Shown here piece by piece: positions 54,372-64,000 of a DNA stretch of 64,000 nt (position 1 is the stretch's first letter; each line of letters starts with the position of its first letter). The notes beneath the pieces were generated by a model that did not search any database, was not told the origin of the DNA, and worked only from the letters and a program-made list of their open reading frames with translations. The position numbers and the translations under genes were made by a program. The stretch is from JABFXX01 sp036489755 (GTDB taxonomy: Bacteria > Myxococcota_A > Polyangia > Haliangiales > Haliangiaceae): positions 124,001 through 188,000 of the forward strand of contig DASXFD010000060.1 of assembly GCA_036489755.1 (NCBI GenBank), given 5' to 3'.

Positions 54372-55409
54372 ATGGCTTTGCGTCGGTCGCTGGTCCTAGC
54401 TCTCGCGCTCGTCGGTAGTCCGCTCGTCGTCGTGGCCGCGCCCGCCAAGAAGAAGGCCGCGCCCGTCGCGCCGGCCAAAGATGCCGGCTCGGCCTCGGGC
54501 AGCGACGCCAATGCCGGCAGCGCGGTCGAGCCGATCGAAGAGCCGCCGTCGGCGACCGAGATGAGCGGCACCGAGGACAACCCCGATGCGCCGCACGCGC
54601 TCACGATCGAGGAAGCGCCCAAGCCGAAAGTCGCCGCCAAGCCGGTCAAGAAGACGTACCCGGTCGAGCTGGCGCAGCGCCCGATCACGCTGACGCAAAA
54701 CCTCACCGAGATCTCGATCTCGCCGCACTTCGACGTGTCGCCGTTCTTGTTCAGCGACGCGATCCACGCACGCTACGGCATCACCGATCAGCTGCAGGTC
54801 GGCGTCACGTACGTCTACGGCGGCGCGTGGAATCGCGACCTGATCACGCCGGGCTCGTCGTCGGTCGGGTTCCACTCCGGCAAGGCGTTCGGCGTCGACG
54901 CCGCGTACTCGATCTTCAACTGGCTCGCGGTGCAGGCCGGCGTGCCGTTCTACGTCAGCCCGTTCGCGCTCTCGCTGCAGCTCGCGGCGCCGTTGAAGTT
55001 TCACATCACCGACAAGTTCGCGATCGGCGGTCTCGACGATCTGCTCAACATCTCGCTCCACAACTTCGCGCCGAGCTTCTACATGGAGTTCGAGAACGCG
55101 CTCGCCGCCAACAACCTCAACTCGCAGACGCAGAACCCGCCCGCCTCGCTCGATCTGTCGATCTACGGCATCTACCAGTATCAGCGGCAGCTCGCGTTCT
55201 TCGGCCGCGTCGGCCTCCTCGACTACTTCGGCAACGGCGGCAGCAGCGAGCCCGGCGAGACCTCGAGCGGCGCGTCGCAGTTCTTCATCAAGGCCGGCTT
55301 CTTGTACTCGCCGATGGACTACCTCGATCTCGGGCTCGGCATCGGCTTCGACGATCTGTCGGCGAGCGGCTCGTTCGGCATGCAGGCGTTCGTCAACGTG
55401 CGCATCTAA
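54372..55409 (+). CDS. Outer-membrane barrel-like protein with Ala/Lys-rich head
   Basis: 345 residues. The signal sequence SLVLALALVGSPLVVVAA is followed by a Lys/Ala/Ser-rich disordered segment to about 95. Beta-strand repeats such as EISISPHFDVSPFLFSDAI, QVGVTYVYGGAW, LAVQAGVPFYVS, LDLSIYGIYQYQ and FVNVRI end the protein; alternating hydrophobic residues imply an outer-membrane barrel. The ATG at 54372 is chosen. A possible promoter (TTGGCG 54335-54340, 17 bases, TGTACT 54358-54363) lies upstream. Function unknown. Confidence 0.68.
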   Translation: MALRRSLVLALALVGSPLVVVAAPAKKKAAPVAPAKDAGSASGSDANAGSAVEPIEEPPSATEMSGTEDNPDAPHALTIEEAPKPKVAAKPVKKTYPVELAQRPITLTQNLTEISISPHFDVSPFLFSDAIHARYGITDQLQVGVTYVYGGAWNRDLITPGSSSVGFHSGKAFGVDAAYSIFNWLAVQAGVPFYVSPFALSLQLAAPLKFHITDKFAIGGLDDLLNISLHNFAPSFYMEFENALAANNLNSQTQNPPASLDLSIYGIYQYQRQLAFFGRVGLLDYFGNGGSSEPGETSSGASQFFIKAGFLYSPMDYLDLGLGIGFDDLSASGSFGMQAFVNVRI

Positions 55410-56500
55410 CGATCTGCCGGCGCCGGTCGCACGACGAACGAGCGCGCACCGACGAGCTGACCGCCGAGCGTGAACGTCTCGCACGTCCACTTGCCCTCGG
55501 GCTTCGCCGGCAGCTTGTCGCGCGGAAACACGCTGCGGTAGACGAGCGCATCGCCATCGCAGGTGACGCGCTCGGGCGTGACGCGCGCGAGCTCGACGCC
55601 GCCGCGAAGCCACACGTGCTCGATCGGCTCTTTCAGGCCGCCGGGCTCGCGAAGCAGCGAGCCGCAGCGCAGCTCGTCGAGCTGATCGGCGCGGATCTGG
55701 TGCGCGCTCGACGGCATGCACTCGTAGCTGCCGAACGTGCCGTGGCCGACCGCGGTCTCGGGCATCGACAACGGCGCCGGCGGGATCACGACGCGGCCGA
55801 CCCACACGGCGCCGAGCAAGCCGCCGGTCATCGCGAGCGTGAGGATCGCGCCCTGCGGCGACAGCACGCTCTTCACCGAGAACGACAGCAACGCGACCGA
55901 TGCCGGCGTTGCCGCAGCCGCGATGATGAGGCCCGCGAGGTGATCGCAGTCGCAGACGAGGGGCAGCAGCACGTTGAGCAGCGCGAACATCGCGATGCCG
56001 TACATCGCCGCCGCCAACCAGCGCCGCTCCATCACGAAGTGGTCGAACACGAGATCCATCGTCGACACGACCGCGCACACGAGCAGCAGCGGCGGGAGCC
56101 ACCAGTTGCGCGACGCGAACGACCACGTCGCGCTCGACGCGTAGATCGGCACGAGGAAGAAAAACATCTGCTGGTAGAACTGCTTGATGATGTAGTTCGT
56201 CGCGACGCGGATGCCTTTGCGCGTGAAGCCTTCGTTCTCGCGCCGGTTGCTCGGCCCGACGATGAAGCGCAGCGCGACGAACAAGAGCAGCCACGACACC
56301 AGCAGCGCGATCATCACCTCGTCGGCGTGCGCGAGGCCGGCGCGCGCGAACAACATCGCGACCGCACCGAACGCGAGCGCGACGGTCGAGTGCAGCCACC
56401 AGATCCGGCGCAACACGCGGCGCAGCGCAGACGGCGGCGGCGGCGGCGGCTCGCGGTCGTCGTCGCTATCTTCGTCGTCGCCGGCCGCGGCCTTGGGCAC
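55406..56500 (-). CDS. Membrane protein with DUF2914-like C-terminal domain
   Basis: 364 residues. A Asp/Glu/Pro-rich start is followed by about seven membrane helices (LHSTVALAFGAVAMLFA, MIALLVSWLLLFVALRFIV, MFFFLVPIYASS, WWLPPLLLVCAVVSTM, AMYGIAMFALLNVLLPL, ALLSFSVKSVL, AILTLAMTGGLLGAVWVG). A soluble C-terminal domain then has VWLRGGVELARVTPERV and GKWTCETFTLGGQLVGARSFVV, resembling DUF2914 domains that end in a Gly-Trp-like strand. The first codon is GTG 56500. It converges with the barrel gene by 4 bases. Confidence 0.72.
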   Translation of the reverse strand: MPKAAAGDDEDSDDDREPPPPPPSALRRVLRRIWWLHSTVALAFGAVAMLFARAGLAHADEVMIALLVSWLLLFVALRFIVGPSNRRENEGFTRKGIRVATNYIIKQFYQQMFFFLVPIYASSATWSFASRNWWLPPLLLVCAVVSTMDLVFDHFVMERRWLAAAMYGIAMFALLNVLLPLVCDCDHLAGLIIAAAATPASVALLSFSVKSVLSPQGAILTLAMTGGLLGAVWVGRVVIPPAPLSMPETAVGHGTFGSYECMPSSAHQIRADQLDELRCGSLLREPGGLKEPIEHVWLRGGVELARVTPERVTCDGDALVYRSVFPRDKLPAKPEGKWTCETFTLGGQLVGARSFVVRPAPADR

Positions 56501-56517
56501 GCGTCATTCTATCGCGC

Positions 56518-56823
56518 TTACTGCGCCGTCGCCGAGATCGCGATCGTTTGGCCGCCGGCGAGCGCGGTGATCGTGTGCGCCGCGCCGTCGCTCGGGATCG
56601 CCACGCAGTTGGTGTAGTCGTCGCTCGCAGGCGCGACCACGCCGTCGACCGTGAACGACCATTCGAGCCCGACGATGAACGCAGGCGAGCTCGTCAACGC
56701 GGCAAAGCACGCGAAGCCGGGCAGGTCGCCATCGAAGCGCACGAGCTCGTGCGCGCCGTGACTGCGATCGACGACATCGAAGCTCGCGCTGCCGACGTGC
56801 GCCGCGATCGACGAGATTCGCAT
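56518..56823 (-). CDS. Short duplicate of the C-terminal domain of the neighbouring lipoprotein
   Basis: 101 residues from an ATG (56821-56823) without a signal peptide. SASFDVVDRSHGAHELV, PGFACFAALTSSPAFIVGLEW, FTVDGVVAPASDDYTNCVAIP and HTITALAGGQT match, line by line, the last part of the upstream gene product (ASFDVVDPASGAYAVV, TRFACFAAVTQSSAFIVGMAW). It is a tandem partial gene copy, only 5 bases downstream of its parent, and may be a pseudogene since it lacks an export signal. Confidence 0.7.
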   Translation of the reverse strand: MRISSIAAHVGSASFDVVDRSHGAHELVRFDGDLPGFACFAALTSSPAFIVGLEWSFTVDGVVAPASDDYTNCVAIPSDGAAHTITALAGGQTIAISATAQ

Positions 56824-56828
56824 GGCGC

Positions 56829-57776
56829 TTACAGCGCGCTCGCCGACCACACGGTCGATTGACCGCCCGCGACCGCGGTGATCTCGTGGATGACGCCGTC
56901 GGGCGGGATCGCGATGCAGTTCGGGTAGTCGGCGCTCGCCGGCGCGGTCACGTCGTCGAGCGTGAACTTCCACGCCATGCCGACGATGAACGCCGAGCTC
57001 TGCGTGACCGCGGCAAAGCACGCGAACCTGGTCAAGCCGATGTCGTACGGCACGACCGCATACGCACCGCTGGCCGGATCGACGACGTCGAAGCTCGCGG
57101 TGGCGCCGGCACCGCCGACGTTCGCCTCGATCGTGTAGCTGCCGACGCTCGCGCTCGGCATCGCGAGCGTGTCCCAATCGGTCTGCGTCGCGCCGGTGAG
57201 CTCGAGCGCCGCGCCGAGATCGATGAGACGCGGACCGCCGTCGGCGGAGGCACCGACGTACGCGACGCCGAGCTGCACGTCGCCGGCCGCGAACGCGAAC
57301 GTATCGAGCTCGCTGTCGATCAGCTCGTGCGCGCCTTCGGGAAACGCGGCCGCCGAGGTCAACGGCGACACGCTAAACCAGCTGCCGAGCGCGTCGCCGC
57401 TTTCGCGATCGGTGACGTCGATGCACGCGTCGCCGCCGACGCCGGCATCCAGCGTCGCGGCCGAGCCCGACTGCGAAGCGACCGCGATGATGCTCGGATC
57501 CTCCGAGGTCGTGACGTAGGGATCGGCGTCGGGCGCGACGATCGTCAGCACCGCCGAGCCGCCCGCGGCCAGATCGATGAAGTCGTTCGGATCGCGACCG
57601 TTCGGAAACCACGCGAAGTCGACCGGTGCGAGTGCGAGATCGAGTTCGAGCGAGCCCGTGTTCGAGCCCGATGGACAGCTCGGGCCGCCGGGCGGCGCCT
57701 TCTCGAACGGCGGCGGCGGAACCCAGCATGCGGCGACCAGCATCGAGATCGCGCTCCACCCGGCAAACCACGACAT
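56829..57776 (-). CDS. Lipoprotein of unknown function
   Basis: 315 residues. MSWFAGWSAISMLVAACWVPPP ends in a lipobox. It has a Pro/Gly/Ser-rich linker, then three to four beta-sandwich-like segments with repeated Cys pairs, including the terminal unit (TASFDVVD to SVVVSAS-like end) copied downstream. An ATG at 57809 adds 11 residues. No family recognised; probably located in the outer membrane or periplasm. Confidence 0.72.
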   Translation of the reverse strand: MSWFAGWSAISMLVAACWVPPPPFEKAPPGGPSCPSGSNTGSLELDLALAPVDFAWFPNGRDPNDFIDLAAGGSAVLTIVAPDADPYVTTSEDPSIIAVASQSGSAATLDAGVGGDACIDVTDRESGDALGSWFSVSPLTSAAAFPEGAHELIDSELDTFAFAAGDVQLGVAYVGASADGGPRLIDLGAALELTGATQTDWDTLAMPSASVGSYTIEANVGGAGATASFDVVDPASGAYAVVPYDIGLTRFACFAAVTQSSAFIVGMAWKFTLDDVTAPASADYPNCIAIPPDGVIHEITAVAGGQSTVWSASAL

Positions 57777-57827
57777 CCGCGTCGCATTTCGGGACCCTGT
57801 TGGCGCCATGCAAGGCGTTACAGCAAG

Positions 57828-59279
57828 CTACGTGCCCGTCACGGCTCGAGGAAGCACGAGCTGGAGCTCGGCGCCGTCGAGCGTGCGCAACCGAAACCCG
57901 AGCTCGTAGAGCTCGCGCGCGGGGCCGAACGGACTTGGCTCGGCGAGCTGGGCCGCCGCTTCGAACGCCCAGTAGTCGCCGAACGCGCGCGGCGCGCCGC
58001 ATGCCTCGGCCACCTTGCTGGCCTGGCGGCCGGCCCACATCGGCTCGTACTGCGACCATCCCGGCTCGTCGAAGAACCACGCGACCGAGGTCGCGGCCGC
58101 GCCGAGCCCGCGTTCCGCCAGGCGAGCATGGACGAGCGCGCCGAGCCGTTCGGCGTCGGCGATCGCCGCGCAGGACGCGAACGCGATCACGTCGTCGAGG
58201 TCGCGCGGCGCTGGGCCGTCGTGCAGCGGGCCGACGACGGTCTCTTCGTGCCACGAGCACGGCCCGTCGGGACAACGCCCGGTGCCACCGCAGTCTCGGC
58301 AGTACGTCACGGTGCGCGCGACGAAGCGGCGCGGCACGTGGTCGGCCGGCCACAGCTGCTCCGCGCGCAGCGCCGCGATCGCATCGTCGACGCTCGTGGT
58401 CGCGCGGACGACCGCCGCGACGTTCGCCGCGCGCTCGCGGTCGATCACGGGCGATGGCAACGGAAGCAGCGAGATCGTGGCCAACACGGCGCTAGGTCCG
58501 CCGCTCGCGCGAGCCGCGTGCAACTTGTCGTACGAGACGGCGCGCGTCGGTCCGTCGTAGCTCGCGAGCTCGCGAAGTCGCGGCGAGCATGCGAGCGCGA
58601 GGATGCCGCGCTCGCGAATCGACGTGTTGCGCATCGACAGCCGGCGAAACCTCGGCAGATCCGCCGCCGCGATCGCGCACGCCGCGTCGTCGCCGACCGA
58701 CGCGCCGTCGAGCACCAGCGTCTCGAGCTCGGTCAGGCGTGCGACGAGCGCGGCCACGAAGGCGGCGTCGAGCTTCGCGCGCGTCGCTTCGAACCAGCGG
58801 ACGTGTGCGAACGACGCGGTCGAGATCCCGGCGGAGCCTTCGATCCTGCATCCCGTCACGCCGAGTGCCTCGAGCTCGGCGAGCGCGGCGCAGCCGGCCA
58901 GCATCGCGAGCTCGTCCGCCGCGATCGCGAACGAGCTGAGATGAAGCACGCGAAGCCGTGGCGCGACGAGTTGTTCGAGCAGCACGCGCAGCATGCGCCC
59001 CGGGCAGTCCCGCCCGACGAGCCGCAACGTCGAGATCCGCGCGAGCGCCGGCGCCGATGCGAGCGCCGCGAACGTCTCGCCGTCGCGCTCGCTGAGGTCG
59101 ACGACCGTCAGCTCGTCGAGTGCCGGAAGCTCCGATGTCAGCGCGACGCGAAGCGCTTCTCGCGAGCGACCGTGATCGAGGGTGGTCACGAGCAGCTCGG
59201 TACGCGCGTGCGGCGCGTCGTCGAGCCAGCGTGTGTCGAACCGCGCCCACTCGTCGTACGCGAACGGGCTCCGCGTCAC
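57828..59279 (-). CDS. Leucine-rich-repeat protein
   Basis: 483 residues. Repeated LRR-like units fill about 45-270 (ALDELTVVDLSERDGETFAAL, ARISTLRLVGRDC, APRLRVLHLSSFAIAADELAML, ELETLVLDGASVGDDAACAI, RFRRLSMRNTSI). Near 330 is a cluster TYCRDCGGTGRCPDGPCSWHEE, a probable zinc knuckle. An uncharacterised C-terminal part follows. No signal peptide, so cytoplasmic. The GTG overlaps the aminotransferase stop as GTGA. Function unknown; the pattern resembles proteins of large myxobacterial paralog families. Confidence 0.75.
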   Translation of the reverse strand: MTRSPFAYDEWARFDTRWLDDAPHARTELLVTTLDHGRSREALRVALTSELPALDELTVVDLSERDGETFAALASAPALARISTLRLVGRDCPGRMLRVLLEQLVAPRLRVLHLSSFAIAADELAMLAGCAALAELEALGVTGCRIEGSAGISTASFAHVRWFEATRAKLDAAFVAALVARLTELETLVLDGASVGDDAACAIAAADLPRFRRLSMRNTSIRERGILALACSPRLRELASYDGPTRAVSYDKLHAARASGGPSAVLATISLLPLPSPVIDRERAANVAAVVRATTSVDDAIAALRAEQLWPADHVPRRFVARTVTYCRDCGGTGRCPDGPCSWHEETVVGPLHDGPAPRDLDDVIAFASCAAIADAERLGALVHARLAERGLGAAATSVAWFFDEPGWSQYEPMWAGRQASKVAEACGAPRAFGDYWAFEAAAQLAEPSPFGPARELYELGFRLRTLDGAELQLVLPRAVTGT

Positions 59280-60541
59280 GACGCCGCGGCGACCAGCTCG
59301 CGAAGCCGCTCGAGCGCGAGGTCGACCTTGTCGATCGTCGGGCCGAACGAGAACCGCAGGTGCTTGCGAAACCGCGACGCGCGGCCGCCGCGGCGCTTGC
59401 CCGGATCGACGTCGAAGAACTCGCCCGGCACGCAGATCACCTTGCGCTCGAGCGCCGCACGGAAGAACGACATGCCGTCGGCGATCGAGGCCGGCAGATG
59501 ATGCGCCGACGCCCACACGTAGAACGTGCCCTCCGGCGGCAGGTCGACGGTGAAGCCGAGGTCGCGCAGCCCGTCGAGCAGGCGTTTGCGCTTCTTGCCG
59601 AACTCGGCCTGGATCGCGCGCGTCTCGGCGAGCGCGACATCGGGCGCGAGCAGCTCGGCGGCCTTGCGCTGCAGCGGGCGCGAGCCACCGCCGTCGAGGA
59701 ACGAGCCCGCCGACACGCAGCCGTCGATCACGCGGCGCGGGCCGACCGTCCACGTCACACGCCAGCCGGGATAGCGCCAGTTCTTCGTGAGGCCGTCGAG
59801 GATCACGACCGGATCCTTGTCGACGTCCTCGACGTAGCGCGCGGCAGTCTCGATGCCGCCCTGCGCCTGGAGATCGGGCCGCCATACATAGTGCGAGTAG
59901 AACTCGTCGAGGATCAGCGCGCAGTCGAGCTCGCGCGCGACGCCGACCCACTCCGCGAGATCTTCGCCGCCGATCACCTTGCCGGTCGGGTTCGCGGGGT
60001 TCGACGCGAGGATCGCCGACAGGCCACGGCCGAGGATCTCGCGGCGCAGATCGGTGCCGGAGAACGCGTAGCCGCGCTCGGGCTCGAGCAAGATCGGGAT
60101 CGGCGAGAACAGCCGGAACACCGACAGCAGCTCTTCGTACGCCGTGTAGTCGGGCAAGAAGTGGCCGAGGTTGATGTTGCCGAGCGACGCGGCGACGCGC
60201 GTCAGCGCCGACCGGCCGCCGCCCGACACCGCGACGTTCTCGGCGGTGTACTTGCTCGGCAGGCCGCGCCGAAACAGGTCGTTGTAGAAGCCGGCGATCG
60301 CCTCGCGCAGCTCCCAGATTCCGGCGACCGGTGCGTACTCCTGATCGCCGGCGAGCACGGGCAGCTCGGTGATGCGCGCCGGCGCGCCGGGCAGCGCGTC
60401 GCTCTCGGGCATGCCCTGACCGAGGTTGCACCAGTCGTCGGCGGTCTGCGAATAGCCGTGCTTGTTCGCTTCCGTGGTGACGTAGATGACGCCGGTGCGC
60501 GGCACCTCGCGAAACGCGGCGAAGCTCATCGCGACGTTCAT
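59276..60541 (-). CDS. PLP-dependent class I/II aminotransferase
   Basis: 421 residues. Substrate-binding and cofactor motifs of fold-type I: GQEYAPVAGIWELREAIAGFYNDLF-like entry, SGGGRSALTRVAAS, SNPANPTGKVI, LILDEFYSHYVW and the PLP-Lys in ILDGLTKNWRYPGWRVTW, closing with GTFYVWASAHHL and RFSFGPTIDKV. The amino donor is not predictable. The ATG at 60541 is chosen (ATG 60529 is possible). Divergent from holB across 45 bases. Confidence 0.9.
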   Translation of the reverse strand: MNVAMSFAAFREVPRTGVIYVTTEANKHGYSQTADDWCNLGQGMPESDALPGAPARITELPVLAGDQEYAPVAGIWELREAIAGFYNDLFRRGLPSKYTAENVAVSGGGRSALTRVAASLGNINLGHFLPDYTAYEELLSVFRLFSPIPILLEPERGYAFSGTDLRREILGRGLSAILASNPANPTGKVIGGEDLAEWVGVARELDCALILDEFYSHYVWRPDLQAQGGIETAARYVEDVDKDPVVILDGLTKNWRYPGWRVTWTVGPRRVIDGCVSAGSFLDGGGSRPLQRKAAELLAPDVALAETRAIQAEFGKKRKRLLDGLRDLGFTVDLPPEGTFYVWASAHHLPASIADGMSFFRAALERKVICVPGEFFDVDPGKRRGGRASRFRKHLRFSFGPTIDKVDLALERLRELVAAAS

Positions 60542-60586
60542 ACCCTCGGCGGCGTGGCGATGCCAAGCTTGTGCTAGCTTGCGACG

Positions 60587-61422
60587 GTGACGATCTGGGC
60601 CGGCCTGGCAGGTCAAGAGCGTGTCGCGGCGCAGCTGCGGCGCGCGATCGAGGTGGGCCGGGTGCCGCACGCGTACTTGTTTTCCGGACCGCCGGGCGCG
60701 CCGATGGTCGACACGGCGCTCGCGCTGGCGATGGCGCTCAACTGCAAGGTCGCGCCCGGCGAGGGCTGCAGTGATTGCGACGCGTGCGCGAAGATCATCG
60801 CCGGGATCCACCCCGATGTGGTCACGCTCGTTCGCGAAGGCGCCGCGAACATCGTGCCGATCGAGAGCGTGCGCAACCAGGTGATCGCGCGGCTCGGCTT
60901 GCCGCCGCACGAAGCCGACATGCGCGTGTTCATCGTCGAGGAAGCGACTGCGATGGCGCCACCCGCCGCGAACGCGCTGCTCAAGACGCTCGAAGAGCCG
61001 CCGTCGCGCACGTCGTTCGTGCTGTGCACGACCGCGCCCGAGCAGCTGCTGCCGACGATCCGCAGCCGCTGCCAGCGCGTGCGATTCGGCGCGGGCGCGC
61101 CGGTTGCCGACGGCGATCCGCAGCGCGCCGAGCGCGTCGCGAAGCTCGGCGAAGAGCTCGCCGGCGGCGATCACGATCCCACGCTGCCGGTGCGCGTCGC
61201 CGAAGGCAAAGGCGATGCCGGACCGGTGCTCGTCGCGGCTGCGCAAACGCTGCATGCGGCTGCACGCGCTGCCGCCGCGAGCGGCGATGCCGACGGTGCG
61301 CGCCGCGCCGCACGCCGCGCGCAGATCGTGCTGAGCTGGCACACGGGCGTGACGATCCACAACGCGAACGCACAGCTCGCGATCGAAGCGGTGATCGCGC
61401 AGCTCGGCAAGGACGCCGTCCG

Positions 61423-61426
<4 letters not shown>
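60587..61426 (+). CDS. holB: DNA polymerase III delta' subunit
   Basis: 279 residues. GQERVAAQLRRAIEVGRVPHAYLFSGPPGAPMVDTA is the AAA+ entry, with the P-loop lacking GKT, as in inactive delta' subunits. The Cys-zinc module (CSDCDAC), FIVEEATAMAPPAANALLKTLEEPP and SRCQRVRF follow. It is part of the clamp loader. A GTG at 60587 is used. The C-terminal collar domain is short. Its stop overlaps the TTG of the next gene (TTGA). The order holB - PSP1 - metG is a conserved cluster. Confidence 0.88.
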
Positions 61427-62880
<1,454 letters not shown>

Positions 62881-62882
62881 CC

Positions 62883-64000
62883 ATGACGACGCCCTTCTAC
62901 ATCACGACGCCCATCTACTACGTCAACGACGTCCCGCACTTGGGCCACGCGTACACGACGATCGTCGCCGACACGTTCGCGCGGTTTCACCGGATGCGAA
63001 ACCAGGACACGCGGTTTCTCACCGGCACCGACGAGCACGGCATCAAAGTCGAAGACGCCGCGACCAAGCGCGGCCTCACGCCGCAACAGCTCGTCGATCA
63101 GGTGTCGCCGCGCTTCGACGAGATGTGGCGCGCGCTCGGCATCGAGAACTATCGCTTCATCCGCACGACCGATCCGAAGCACGCGGCCGTGGTCGCGTCG
63201 CTGTGGAAGCGGATCCGCGAGCACAACCCCGGCGACCTCTACCTCGCGTCGTACCAAGGTTGGTACTGCCGAGGCTGCGAGGCGTTCTACACCGAGAGCC
63301 AGCTGCAAAAAGCCGGCGACACGTGGCACTGCACCATCCACAAGACGGCCGTCGAGTGGGTCGACAAAGAGCGCAGCTGGTTCTTCAAGCTGTCGCGCTA
63401 CGCGGACGCCTTGCTCGCGTACATCGACGCGCACCCCGACTTCATCCGGCCCGAGCAGTACAAGAACGAGGTCGTCTCGTTCTTGAAGAGCGGGCTCAAA
63501 GATCTGTCCGTGTCGCGGACGAGCTTCTCGTGGGGCATTCCCGCGCCGGAGCCTGATCCGGAAGGCCTGCCGCACGTGATCTACGTGTGGCTCGACGCGC
63601 TCACCAACTACGTGTCGGATCTGTGCCCGCCCGACGGCTCGATCACGGGGCCCGCGTTCCAGCGCTACTGGCCGCAGGCGGTCCACGTCATCGGCAAAGA
63701 CATCCTGCGGTTTCACGCGGTGTACTGGCCCGCGTTCCTGCTCGCCGCGAACCTGCCGCTGCCGAAAACGATCTTCGCGCACGGCTGGTGGACGATCCGC
63801 GGCGAAAAGATCTCGAAGTCGATGCCGGCGACGCGCATCGATCCGGTGAAGCTCGCCGATGCGCTCGCAGTCGGTCCCGGCGGCCGCGCGATCGGCGTCG
63901 ATGCGCTGCGCTACTACTTGCTGCGCGAAGTTCCGCTCGGGCTCGACGGCGACTTCACGTTCGAGTCGTTGTTCGGCCGCTTCAACGCCGAGCTCGCGAA
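62883..64000 (+). CDS. metG: Methionyl-tRNA synthetase, 3' end outside window
   Basis: The first 372 codons are present. FYITTPIYYVNDVPHLGHAYTTIVAD contains the HIGH-type HLGH motif. A TGTDEHGIKVEDAA strand, a zinc knuckle in YCRGCEAFYTESQL with CTIHK, HVIGKDILRFHAVYWPAFL, and RGEKISKSMP (the KMSKS loop as KISKS) follow. The ATG at 62883 comes 2 bases after the PSP1 gene. It charges tRNA-Met. The anticodon-binding and any dimerisation domain would be outside the window. Confidence 0.94.
   Translation, partial: MTTPFYITTPIYYVNDVPHLGHAYTTIVADTFARFHRMRNQDTRFLTGTDEHGIKVEDAATKRGLTPQQLVDQVSPRFDEMWRALGIENYRFIRTTDPKHAAVVASLWKRIREHNPGDLYLASYQGWYCRGCEAFYTESQLQKAGDTWHCTIHKTAVEWVDKERSWFFKLSRYADALLAYIDAHPDFIRPEQYKNEVVSFLKSGLKDLSVSRTSFSWGIPAPEPDPEGLPHVIYVWLDALTNYVSDLCPPDGSITGPAFQRYWPQAVHVIGKDILRFHAVYWPAFLLAANLPLPKTIFAHGWWTIRGEKISKSMPATRIDPVKLADALAVGPGGRAIGVDALRYYLLREVPLGLDGDFTFESLFGRFNAELA

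Overview
The window is very GC-rich and almost fully coding. Genes overlap constantly through ATGA, GTGA, TTGA or TGATG junctions, and GTG starts are frequent. The gene content points to a myxobacterium-like member of the Myxococcota (Polyangia-type; inferred, not proven). Supporting signs are two operons joining Ser/Thr protein kinases to exported TPR proteins, many lipoproteins with Ser/Gly-rich or Cys-rich linkers, a C-terminal MYXO-CTERM-like sorting tail at about 43.4 kb, FHA and VWA proteins, and a selenocysteine formate dehydrogenase.

Positions 1 to about 8366 are the right end of an integrated prophage or phage-derived element, all on the minus strand. Read in transcription order it has an unknown gene, an excisionase-like DNA-binding protein, a small protein, a primase and a helicase (coupled by ATGA overlaps). 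Next comes an intergenic block of 9-bp iterons and palindromes, then a terminase small-subunit-like gene, a large terminase split by an apparent 1-nt frameshift, a small protein, a sigma-region-4-like DNA-binding protein and putative tail genes. The element ends at a 46-bp copy of the 3' half of a tRNA-Thr (anticodon CGT), which I read as the right attachment site. Chromosomal genes begin 11 bp later.

Positions 8.4-21 kb hold housekeeping and metabolic genes: an ExoIII-type nuclease, a DUF72 protein and a cupin; then, on the minus strand, a three-gene formate dehydrogenase (UGA-decoded alpha subunit, four-cluster Fe-S subunit, NrfD-type membrane anchor). An SRPBCC protein, a zinc alcohol dehydrogenase and an SDR form the next operon. 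A secreted phosphoesterase, an unknown exported protein and a family I pyrophosphatase lacking several catalytic residues follow.

Positions 21-41 kb are envelope and signalling. A plus-strand operon encodes a protein with two kinase domains, a third divergent kinase, a TPR protein and a lipoprotein. A minus-strand block encodes an outer-membrane factor, a periplasmic adaptor in which two complete adaptor modules are fused, a heavy-metal-type RND pump, and then a TamA/TamB-like pair. A second kinase plus TPR-barrel operon lies at 39-41 kb.

Positions 41-64 kb contain a large surface protein, a feruloyl-CoA-synthase-like ligase divergent from an ArsR-type regulator and a quinone-oxidoreductase-like gene, several lipoproteins, an isoaspartyl peptidase, a DUF1287 hydrolase and a VWA-FHA membrane protein. 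There is also a multidomain peptidoglycan hydrolase coupled to a 48-residue Tat-signal peptide, outer-membrane and inner-membrane proteins, a partially duplicated lipoprotein, an LRR protein and an aminotransferase. The window ends in the holB - PSP1 protein - metG cluster; metG runs off the end.
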